Part shown: piece after piece, positions 24,320 through 34,468 of the stretch
Position numbering within the stretch: position 1 is the stretch's first letter
Layout of the letters: each line of letters begins with the position of its first letter
Assembly: GCF_000189635.1 (NCBI RefSeq)
Contig: NW_002476250.1
Coordinates: 310,001 to 374,000, forward strand
Direction of reading: 5' to 3'
Length of the DNA: 64,000 nt
Origin: Tetrahymena thermophila SB210
Lineage: Eukaryota > Ciliophora > Oligohymenophorea > Hymenostomatida > Tetrahymenidae
Program-made: the position numbers and the translations under genes
The notes under the pieces: generated by a model
Databases searched by the model: none
What the model was told of the DNA's origin: nothing
What the model saw: the letters and a program-made list of their open reading frames with translations, nothing else

Positions 24320-27300
24320 TCAATGTAACATCTAAATAAAATTAATAAAATTAAAAACTAACATTAATAATAAGTGTATTTTTGATTTTCTTATTTAATT
24401 GCGCTGATCGAACAACTGTAAACTTTATAAATTATAAACAAAAAGTCTATTTTTAATAAATACTAAATTATTTTTTTACTGTTTAATTAGCAATTTAAAA
24501 TACATAATTAGCTATGCGTTTAATTTCTAAGGTTTTTTCATGTATGCAGAATATCTTGAGTGTTTATTAAGAATTACTTAAGATTTTTCACGCTACTAAC
24601 TGATTAAGCTATCTAATCTATCGTGTTTTTATTTATTCTCCTAATTCAATAGGAATTTTACATTATCAAAAATGAAAAGATATTTACAATATTTTATTTT
24701 TAAAAAAATAATTAAAGTGTTATTTGTTAATTACTGTTCTTCTAGTATTATTTTATGAATATTTTTGATAGATACTACCTAATTTATGAATGGCACAGCT
24801 AAGCTAGAATCAAAAATGCTTACATTGAATCTGTTCATTTTTATTTAAATAAAAATATTTTATAAGATAAATTTAATTCAAAGGAACAATTTAGGAAATA
24901 ATATTTGGCCTTTTTGAAATAAAATTATTTACACATCAAGATATAAATGCTTCAGTTATGACATTTATTTAAAGGTATTAATTAATGTTTCTTACACTTC
25001 GCTTTATTTCATCTGTTCGTCATGAATGCTAGTTTTTTAAAAAAATCTGACACTATATCCAAAATCAAATTAATCTATTTACTTGAATTTCAAAAATAGA
25101 ACTTCTATATTATTTCCTAAAGATTAACCCCCAATAACTCGACACAAATTTTTAAAGGAATCAGCGTTAACAAATGTTAAATCTTTTCTTTAAGTTTTAT
25201 AAGTATAAATTTAATCATATTTAAATTACTATTATAAAATACTCAATTATTATAAAAAGTCTCTTTAGCTGAGTCAGCTCTTTTAAAATCTAACTCAAGT
25301 TATTGAAATACTCTCCAGTTAGTTAAACCATAGGTGTGAGTTCACATGGTTTTTAAATATTATTTTTTAAATCTATGTAATCACTTAATGCACTAAATTA
25401 ATACTTTTAGAAATTTAGCTCTAATTCCTCTAAATTACTTAACTGTGCCAATGTCTCATTTAGCTCCATATAAAAATATTCACTGATTTGATTTGAGCTT
25501 CTATTATTTTCACATATTTAAAGTTTTTTAAAAATCTTCTACTTATCTTAAAAAATGCTTACACTATTCTTAAGCGAAGACTTTTCAATTTCGTGAGATT
25601 TTTTAAAGAATGCAAAGATCTGAATGATTCTTCTTTATATCCTCTAATTAAAAATTTTATTAATTTTTCGATCCAGTATGAAAAAATATACTTACGATAT
25701 ACTTAGATTCAATTTTTCTAATCTTATTAAAGTTCCTAAAGATGTTGTAATATTTTTAATCCCCTTTTAGCTAAAGCAAGCAAAGTCTCTAAATAAAAAA
25801 AATCAAATTAAATTTATACAAGAATGACGTTTTTTATTTACTTGAGGTTAATTTTTAAGTATTTTAGCTTTTTTAGCTATTCTAAACTATTGCTTAAATT
25901 AGCTAAGAATGATTCAGTGATGATCTAAGTAAAGTAACTATTAATATTAATTCATTAATTGATAAATGATATGTATACACAAATTGTAAATAAAAGATAA
26001 ATTAATTTTATTAACTCCCCTTAATATGTGCATATTTCTAAATCTAGTTCTTTAAGATTTTTTAAATCTCCAATACTTTTAGATAAAAGTTTTAACTGCT
26101 AAGTATTTTCAATTGTATCAGTCCTAATTTTTTATAAAAAAGAAGCTATTTGGTTATTACAAATTAAATGAAAAAAAAAATTTACTGAATTGAGATGCTG
26201 CATTTCAATAAATTGGTGTTTTTTTGCAAAGCTTTTTGCATCTAATTAAAATAATCACTTTTTATCACTATATTTTACCTATTATTAGATTTTAAATGAA
26301 ATAAAATATTATTGTAATAAATTAATTTACCTGATTGATATTACTAATTATTTTAAATTATCCATAGTTTCTAATTAATTAAGTTATTCATACAAAGTTT
26401 AATCGAAGTATGGGTTATCACTAGTGCATAAAAAATTTTAAATAAGCTTAATAATTAATTCTTTATAAAAATTATTTTACTTTATTTTTATCTCAAATTT
26501 AACTTAATTTTAATTCTATGCTGATGTTTATTTATTACCATTATACCTATTTTATTTATTATTTACATTTTTGCTAATTAATTATGTATTTTACTAATTT
26601 AACTACTTATTCTACACTTTAACTAAGTTAAACTAGCTCAATTTAGTGCTGGCTTGCTAAATACTCTATTTATGGTTTTCAATAATATCATTATAATTGG
26701 AGATTCGGTTTGATTCCAATTTTTTGCATAAATCTAAAAATATTTAACTTGTCTGCTGAGATATGCTTTCTAATTCTTTAATGCATTATTAAATTTAGAA
26801 AGAAATATTCTCCTTATCTTCTTATTTTGATGATTAATTTTCGTTTTCATTTTCGATTTCCATCTAATTTTGTTTATGTTCATTTTGAATTGAATAAGTA
26901 AAAAGCTTAGCAATCTCATTTAAAGAAACATGATCTATTTCGCCATTTTAATACTATTTAAGCTATATATAAAAGCTCTGAATTAATTTTTGTTAGTCTT
27001 AGGTGTTAGAATTTTCATTTTAAAGTAATTGCTCTATTAATGCTTTTTTACATGATCTAGCTGCTTGAGAAAAGCCCTCGATTATTTTTTCTATCTTAGA
27101 TTCTATTTAATCGGGCTGAATAGAATTTATATTTTCTTCCCTTAGAATAGTTTGGTCTTATTACAAAAAGCACTTCTTCAATTATTCTACATCTAATAAT
27201 TCTGAAATATCATATACTTTATCAATATGATCTAAATGTTTGTGACCTCTAACCGCACATCTTAAACAGATAATTCTGCTTTCCTACTAACATTACCCAT

Positions 27301-27361
27301 AAAGACAAACTAGGCACATCATTCTATCATTATGGATAGAGCAAAAAGATGATTAATTCAT
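24320..27361 (-). CDS. B-box-like zinc finger plus leucine-rich-repeat protein
   Basis: Exon 1 (27361-26279) starts MNQSSFCSIHNDRMMCLVC and encodes a B-box-like zinc-binding cluster: C-x2-H, C-x2-C, C-x2-C (ICLRCAVRGHKH) and paired His before DKVYDISELLD. A Gln/Asn-rich, probably coiled linker follows (~residues 55-360). A 37-base intron (26278-26242) then joins in frame to LRR exons: MQKALQKNTNLLKCSISI, LSKSIGDLKNLKELDLEI, LEQLKKLKYLKINL, LIRLEKLNLSIS, LHSLKNLTKLKSLRLRIV, LAQLSNLEELELNF, GGQSLGNNIEVLFLKF and MSQLKHLYLDV. The phases of six consecutive exons agree, so this is an active-looking spliced gene. Without the small intron the zinc-finger frame would stop at TGA 26257-26255. The 3' end (TGA 24322-24320) is the least certain part. 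Ciliates have many such zinc-finger/LRR proteins; none has a firm role. It may act as a ubiquitin-related or scaffold protein (inference). Confidence 0.75.
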
Positions 27362-28294
27362 AGATTTTTACTATTAGCCTAAATTCAAATTTTAACCCTT
27401 TAATATCAAAATTAGTATAATAGATGAAAATGATATTTCTGGAGTAATCTGTCTTATTCTAAAAATAATGAAATTTTTCCCGCAAAATTCTCACAATTAC
27501 AACTTTAACATTGATTCAAATAAATAACATTAATTTTCAAAATCAGAAAATATGTATGCTAGCAAAATTAGCAATATCTAATTTATATAGCTTGACTACA
27601 TATAATTTAAACTATTCTATAATATATAATTAATTGATTATACATAATTCAAATATTTTAAATTAAAAAATTATTTTAAGTAAATGATATTAATTGAAAA
27701 AAAAATCAATACAAGTTTAGAAATATTTTTTTTGAATTGATAATTTAATTTGTTTTTTTTCTAATTTTTACAAATAAATCAAATAATTAATAAGAGTAAT
27801 GTTATAGAAGTTTAATTTAAAGAAATAAAATTTAATTTATTTCTATTATAATTACTTATTTATTTACTTAATTAGTTTATTAGTTTCTTAAGTATTTTTA
27901 AGATTAAATTATTTATTTTGAATAATAGTAAAGATCTAATAAATGCAGAAATATAAATTATTTTTATTATTATATTTTTTGACTCATATAAATATGTTCA
28001 AACAATAATCGATATCTTACTTACTTAGCATGTTAAGAACTATATAATTTTGATTATGAATGTGTATTTATTTAGTAATTTATTTTTTAAAATATATTAA
28101 TTTTATATTATTTTATATTTTCAAAGAGTTAAGTAACAATAAGTAAGTGCCTTCATTTTATTAAGTAGATAAACTAATTATTAAGAAACCAAATAAATTT
28201 ATCAAAAAGAAATCAATAGATAAAGCTAGTAAGTTAGTATTTAAGTTTATAAGTTAGTCAGCATTACTCATATTTATTTTTGACCCACAATCTC
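27362..28294. other. Spacer with a possible upstream exon
   Basis: Mostly AT-rich. On the minus strand, around 27525-27415, an open stretch reads NQCQSCNCENFAGKISLFLE and could be an extra N-terminal exon of the zinc-finger/LRR gene, since it carries three closely spaced Cys. No clean GT...AG junction to the ATG at 27361 was found, so it is left out of the model. The remainder should contain the promoter of that gene and the 3' region of the gene at 28295. Confidence 0.4.
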
Positions 28295-29668
28295 TCAACA
28301 ATTATGATTGATGTTTAGACCTTTAAGCTTAAAAAATGTTTCAGGATAATATTTTTCTAAAAACACTTCATTCATGACTGTATTTTCGATGTAAATACTT
28401 TCTTCAAAAAGCTCTTTGTATATTCTAACAAGCTCGTTTCCTCTTAATTTAATAACCTTTTCAATTTCTCTAATATCTATTGAAAATTATTAAATCACAC
28501 ATTGATATTTAAATACTTCTCTAAGATCTTCAGGTATCTTATCTGTTTTAATATATTGCATATGAGTATCTGATTCAATTATAATTTAATCAATTGTTAT
28601 GATAGGAAATCTTATAGTTAATTAGTCTTATCCACTATTTATAAACTCAAACATATTTAATATATTATCAAGTCTTCTTGCTCCTGATGGATCCATGAAG
28701 CTATTGCATTTTCTTAAAAATAGCTCAATATTTTCTATTTAAACTCCTATCAAGTTCAATAAAGCAAAACTTGTTCCGTTACTGATGGGTTCTAACTATT
28801 TCCCTTTAAAATTATATTTAAATAAATTATATGTCATAAATTCATCAATAGAACATGATTTAATATATTTTTAACATTCTTCATAGTATATCTCATAATA
28901 ATTATCTAGCTCTTCCTTAGAGTATTTTTCACTCATTAGCTTATATTAATAATCTAAGTTTTATATAAATTCTTCATACTTTTTAAGGTGAATTGATAAT
29001 TACCTTTGCTGAGAATTGCAATAATTATCATAATATTAGCACAAATTATTGAATTTTTTCATAAGGTTATCAACCGTAGGAGTAATTATGAAGCTAAATA
29101 ATTAGCTTTGGTTATCTTTTTGAAAGCCTTATATACTCAAGTACTAATCAAATTAGTTAATTAAATTTGAGTCATATTATGATTAATAGTCAGGATAATT
29201 GTCTTCAATAAACATAAATCCATAAATCAAAAATTTACTGTCTAACTTTATGTTGTATAAAAATAGATTATTTATAGGCTAAAAGAAAAGTTTTTTTTAG
29301 CGAATGTGTTGACCTTTTTTTATTGTTTATTTAACTCTCTTAATCCTAATCTATAGCTACTTTTAATAGCGATTTTTAATGATTTGTAGTTATCCTTCCT
29401 CTATTTTACTTTATTTATTTTCTGATACTAAAATATCTGATGTAGATTCTGCAATAATTTGATTTTGACTTTAATAGTCTTATTATTTATCAATTTAGCT
29501 ACTGCTATTAGTTATTTTACAGTTATCTTACTCTAAAGAAAATTAATCATTACAATTCATCATCATCATATGGATAAATTAATTATTTTGATTTTGAGAT
29601 AAATTGTTTTGTATTTTCATGCTTTAAGCGCTATGAAAATGTTAGCAATCATCCATTATTACCTCCAT
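28295..29668 (-). CDS. Divergent family-A protein (unidentified, 457 aa)
   Basis: Continuous code-6 frame, ATG 29668-29666 (MEVIMDDCQHFHSAQSMKIQ; alternative Met at 29656 and 29620 in the same frame) to TGA 28297-28295. The Asn/Gln-rich first ~130 residues precede a basic KKGQHIRQKK patch. The ordered part parallels family A: an helix-prone Tyr/Gln/Glu tract, then ISNGTSFALLNLIGVQIEN (counterpart of IGISYDLLSVLGLNEDR), RRLDNILNMFEF, and a C-terminus VFLEKYYPETFF (counterpart of LFFNKFYP). Overall similarity is low but the order and spacing of the blocks agree. It sits at the right edge of the array in the same orientation, suggesting it is an older member from the same local expansion. No catalytic motif, signal peptide or membrane segment was seen. 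Confidence 0.8.
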
Positions 29669-31230
29669 TTTACTTGCGTATTTTAAAAGTTTTTACTTTT
29701 TTTTTATTTCCTTCAAATTTTTTTTTTAACTAATTAATTCTCAACTTTTATCTAAAGCTATTTGTAAAAAAGCATTTGGTAATGACGAAAGGCACAATAA
29801 TTTTGCTAAAAGAAAATATAAATTGTGATTTTCTTCTTTTGATTAGAAATTTATGACTAATAATGAATGAAAATAAAATTAATGAATCGAAATCATTATT
29901 ACCAAATTATAATTATCTATTCTAACTTTAAATTCAAATTATTAAACATTTTTTGATAAAAGCCTATCTTATTTGTCTATTTTATGCAATTTAAAATTTA
30001 AGGTTTACATTTAGCTTAAAATATAATATTTGACATAAGTTTGTAAAATAATTTTTTTATATTTCTTTTATAGTGCTGTTTTATTTTAAATTGTTTTTGT
30101 TAAAATTGTTAATTTCAATTTTAATACAAATTGATAAATAATCTAAATGCATTTCGAAAATTTATTATTCAATTTAAACCAAATAACGTAATGCATATTT
30201 CTTCATTTTTTTTATTTAAATTAAACAAGTATTATCTTCTAGCGGGCTAGCCTATTTTTTTTCAAAAAATGTTATAATGGATGAATAAATTAAAATAACC
30301 AACAAAGTAATAATTTTATTATTTTGATATTTTTTTGAGTAATTTAAAAGAAAGCACCATAAAATAACAAATTAAAATTTTAAACAAAGAATAAAATTGA
30401 TTTTATAATAACATAAATATAAGCAATGTATTAGTATTATTTTTATTTTTTTAAAATCATAAACTTAAATGTACCATCATTCCTCATTAATAAATCTAAT
30501 AGAGATCTTTTTTAGAAATATTTTTAATTTTCTTTTTAAATAAGCTTAACAGTAAAAAAAGTAAATATAAAATATCGACTTTAGAAAAGTATCTATGGTG
30601 GATTTATAATTATTTTTAAAGTTATAATATGTGTAAAAATCCAAATTATTAATAAAACAAAAAATAATTTATATAAGCAAATAAATATCATTTGACATTT
30701 TTTTACATTATTTATTTATTTAATTGAATTTAATCTGAAACCTATTTTTGTTTTTCTTTTGAATGCTTATGTAAAAATAAAACTAAAATATAATTAGACT
30801 TTTCTTAAGTTTAAATTTTATTTATTAAAGTTATTAATTTTTTATTGACATTTATCATCATATGTTTGTTTGTATTCATAATGATTCTAAAATTAAATTT
30901 ATAAATTTATTGTAAACATATTTTGATAAAAAATTAAAACTCTAAAAAATATATTAAATATCTGAAAGTTAATTATTAATAGTTAAATATGTTTGAGATA
31001 GTAAAATCAAAGCTTTATAATTATTAGTGAATAGTTGATTAACAAGACAAAAATATCTATGAAACTTCAATAAAATTTATAAATATTAATTTTTGCTAAT
31101 AAAGTCTATTATATAGATGTAATTAATTATTTTAACATTAATCATTCTTTGAAATTTTGAATTGAGCGCTTAAATAAATAAGAATAGAGTAAAGCTCCAT
31201 TTAAATCAAACCATTTAAATTAAGTTAAAT
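29669..31230. other. AT-rich divergent intergenic spacer
   Basis: No sustained code-6 frame on either strand. The region separates a minus-strand and a plus-strand gene and would contain both promoters. Nothing specific seen. Confidence 0.6.
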
Positions 31231-32774
31231 ATGGAGGGGTCCTCAGTTTTTGATTAAGTAAATGTGATTAAATTATTTCTTATATAAGAATAATAAATTA
31301 AAAAATTATTAATCTCAAAAATTTAAGCAAGAGATTATTTAGATTATCAGGAAATTTCTTCTTTAATAAACTAAAGGAGGTAACTATCTCAAAAATAATA
31401 CTATTTAGATAAAATAAAGAGTCCGTATTTCAACCCGAGATTTCAAAGGCTGACACAGGAGCAGATAAAAACCGCAGCAAGCTAAGTTAAAGAAGCACAT
31501 ATTAGATAAAGTACCATCTTAAAATTAATTCGCCCTGACCACTATTACTACCACAAGTATGTTTTTTTATTTTTATTTTTCAAATTTAAAAATGAATATT
31601 TAATGATGATAAGAATTATTATAAATATTTTTATATCTATTCTCATCAAATGATATAAAAATAATTAAAACATTTAAATTATTTTTAAAATAAATTATTA
31701 ATCCAAAAAAATTTTTAAATAGTGAGCCAGACTGATAAACAAAATTCAAAAAAGTCCAGCAAGTCTATGAAAAAATAAAGTTTATAGACTAACGAGGACT
31801 TTAAATAAAATAATGCTGCATAAATTGATGAAAAAATGAATAATTAACACTAAAAACTAAATCTTAAACAAGAAACATGTTAAGAAATAAACAAATTATG
31901 TGTAGATGATGAAAAAATTAACAATTAATGCCTTGTTTGCATTGAAGAAATCAAAGATGAATGTATCCTGAACCCGTGTCAGCACAAGTATTGCTACCCA
32001 TGTATTTTCGATTGGATGAAATAGAAGTAGCGTTGCCCCCTATGTAATAATGAGGTTGTTGAGATTATCAAGACCAATTAGAATGCAGAAGCAGATAATT
32101 TGATAACTAAGGTATCAGATATAGCAGACTCAGTAGCTTTAGAAAACTTAAAATCAAATAGCTAATCTTAAAACGAACACATTGAAAGATTTGAATGTCT
32201 TGACCACAATTATCTCAAAAATGAAGTTGAAAAACTTTTAAATAAACTAGATTTTGTTCAAAAAAAAATGGAATAGCAAGCAAACAAATACGATGACTTT
32301 AATTGGTTTATTATTGACACAATTGATGATTAGATTTACGAGCTAGAAAATATTGTTGAAGATTTCATTGAGTTTAATCCTTAAGAAATTGCATAAAGGT
32401 GCTTCTTGTTAGAGGAACATCTTGATATTATAAGAAACAACAAGTGGGAGATTATTGAAGAGCACTACTCAGATTTATATGCCATATAGCTATAAAAGGA
32501 AGAAGAGGAGATCTAAAACTACAATCAAGGCAACAGTAAAAATAAAAATAACAACAATAAAAACAAAAACAGTTAAGCTAACAGTAAAAATGGTAATAGT
32601 AAAAACCATATCGCTGAATTTGAAGACGATTTCTATTATGATGATTCAGATGTTTCTAGCTTTCCAAGCAGTTTTAAGGATTACTCTATAAAAAATTTCA
32701 AGCCAAAAGCTCCTAAGAAAAAATTTAATAATACTATTCCATTAAATACAGCTTCTGCTATGACAAAAATTTGA
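31231..32774 (+). CDS. RING-finger protein, putative E3 ubiquitin ligase
   Basis: Starts at ATG 31231 (MEGSSVFDQ), ends at TGA 32772-32774, with one intron of about 170 bases (31557-31726 by phase; an AG four bases earlier is the alternative). The first exon is basic and Gln-rich and ends ILKLIRPDHYYYHK. Exon 2 holds a C3HC4 RING at about 31930-32050: CLVCIEE, CQHKYCYPC, CPLCNNE, all eight ligands present. Next comes a helical, acidic segment (residues ~280-370; LNKLDFVQKKMEQQANKYDD, EEHLDIIRNNKWEIIEEHY), then a low-complexity Asn/Lys/Ser tract and an acidic patch (EFEDDFYYDDSD). The RING and its position after a short basic N-terminus recall Topors-type ligases, but this is only a resemblance. 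Likely recruits an E2 enzyme through the RING. Confidence 0.85.
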
Positions 32775-33240
32775 GAAAAAAATGAGCACAAAATTAACAC
32801 AAGCAAACAAACAAACTAGATAGATAGATAGGAAAACAAAAAGAAAAATTAATTGATTTATGACTAGTTAATAAATAATATTTACTTTATGATTGATTGA
32901 TTAATTATTAGGATTATTTTTTTTTTAGGAAGATAAATTTTTGGTTGATAAGAAACTTAAGAACTCAAAAATAGATCAAAATTAATTTTTAGTTTTCATT
33001 TTTACTTTAAATTTACTTTACTTTATTTACATTAAATGAGAAATTTATGCTATAAAAGATATTTTAAATCATTAAAATTCAATTCAAATCCTAAGAAATT
33101 AATCTGTATGCTTGTTTGTTTGTTAATGTGTTTTTCTCGCTTTAGTTTAGTTTATTGTATTTATCTAATCTAAGTGGTTATCAAATAGATATCAAATAAA
33201 TTATTTATTCTATCAGCAGCCAGTCAATCATCTATTTCAG
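32775..33240. other. 3' intergenic spacer between convergent genes
   Basis: Shared 3' region of the RING gene (plus) and the Rpp21-like gene (minus). Contains a short AGAT tandem (about 32818-32832). No reading frame supported. Confidence 0.5.
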
Positions 33241-34054
33241 TCAAACTTCGCTGTTTTTATCCTATTGTGAGGTCTATTCCTTATTTTTTTGTTCCTACTC
33301 TTCCTAGATTTTCTCACTTTATATATCTCCTTATGCTTTTAAAAATTCTTCATTTTCTCTTTTAATACTCTCCTTCTTGGATAAAAATTGCTTTCTTATC
33401 TTCTTGCAAATAGAACACTTTTTCAAAAGAAACACTTTATTACCTTATCCTAAAAAAATAAAAAATATGATCTTCTTCTTACAATAAGGATTAAAATAAT
33501 TTATAAAAGCATTTTTTATTTTTCAAAATTTTCGAAATGTGTAGATATCAATGTATAAATATATGTGTATGCTTATGTATGTAATTGATCTAGTTATTAA
33601 ATAGAAAAAGAGATCATATTAAAGACAAAAGTTTTAATTCAATTTTTGCCTAAGGAATTCTATTGAAAGAATTTATTATAAATGAGTAAAATAAAAATAA
33701 ATCTAAACAGAAAATGAAATTACTTTCTATTTGGAATTTACTTTTTTCATAAAACTATAAGCATTTTCTACAGTAGTCCTTAGAAATTTCCTTATCACTT
33801 TTTCATAAAAAATAAATATAGGTCTTGGCATTTATAAGTTAAAATAGAAATTATTACACCCTAATTACTCTCTTTTATGCATTGAGAGCAAATTCTTTTA
33901 AGTAAAAATTAGAAAGATCAGCAGATTGTTCTTTAATGGCCAAGGATACTTAATAAAGATAATTCATTTTTGATAAAACTTCATTATCTTTCACTTTATG
34001 CAGTTCTGCAGGGTTGTATGTTTTTATTACAGTTGCGGTGTTTTAATTTATCAT
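33241..34054 (-). CDS. RNase P/MRP protein subunit, Rpp21/Rpr2/Snm1 family
   Basis: Zinc-binding protein subunit of ribonuclease P (tRNA 5' processing) or RNase MRP (rRNA processing) in the nucleus. Exon 1 runs from ATG 34054; it includes MNYLYQVSLAIKEQSADLSN and FYLKEFALNAQKRVIR, which line up with the family's NFLYQAA...ALARFY...AKRLVLR helices. After an intron starting GTAATAATTTC, exon 2 gives DKEISKDYCRKCL with the first C-x2-C of the Rpr2 zinc ribbon. A downstream exon gives NKVFLLKKCSICKKIRKQFL, the second C-x2-C in the expected KC-x2-C context, followed by a charged Gln/Glu/Lys tail to TGA 33243-33241. The exon(s) between the two Cys pairs (about 33690-33500) could not be phased confidently. 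Size fits the family. Confidence 0.8.
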
Positions 34055-34468
34055 CCTCTACTTTACAAATATTACTTAAAAATCAATATTATAGCTTCTT
34101 AGATTATTTTTATCAAAAAATAACAAGAAAGAATCAAATCAAATAGTCACTTTTCTTATTGCTTTCTTTTAGATTAATTTAATATTAATTTATTTTAAAA
34201 TTAGCAAAATATTTTACACTTAATATTTCATAAATAAAAGCAAAAAACTAAAAACAAACATTAAAATTTATTAGCTTATTAAAATCAATTATTTTTTTTG
34301 TAAAATCTGAAACATATTTAGAGTTTATTTTATAGCAGTAAAGTTATTAAATTTATTGCTAACAGAAAGATATATACAGTTTTTCTAATTATAAATAATT
34401 TTTTAATAATCTTTAATTATTTTTTAAACACTAAATATTATCATTAAATAAAATTTCATTTCGTTTGT
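34055..34468. other. AT-rich spacer
   Basis: Same-strand spacer: 3' region of the histidine kinase and upstream region of the Rpp21-like gene. Nothing coding seen. Confidence 0.55.

Larger units (their letters stand above)
9060..27361. repeat. Three-block head-to-tail duplicated array
   Basis: Three diverged copies in the same order and orientation: block 1 about 9.1-14.9 kb, block 2 about 14.9-20.35 kb, block 3 about 20.35-27.36 kb. Each reads, left to right, as shared spacer, family-A gene, then LRR gene or fragment, with both genes on the minus strand. Similarity covers genes and long noncoding stretches alike, for example GACAAT-AG-TCTAGAAATT near 12580, 17555 and 23980. Blocks 2 and 3 resemble each other most. 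Block 2 lacks several hundred bases of spacer around 15.7 kb; block 1 lacks most of the zinc-finger gene part kept at ~19.85-20.33 kb in block 2. Boundaries are approximate because they were judged by eye. Confidence 0.8.

Noticed and set aside
32455-32691. Plus-strand Lys/Thr-rich frame.
   Set aside because: Shifted frame across the Asn/Lys low-complexity tract of the RING-finger gene, which is open in another frame with clear domain continuity.
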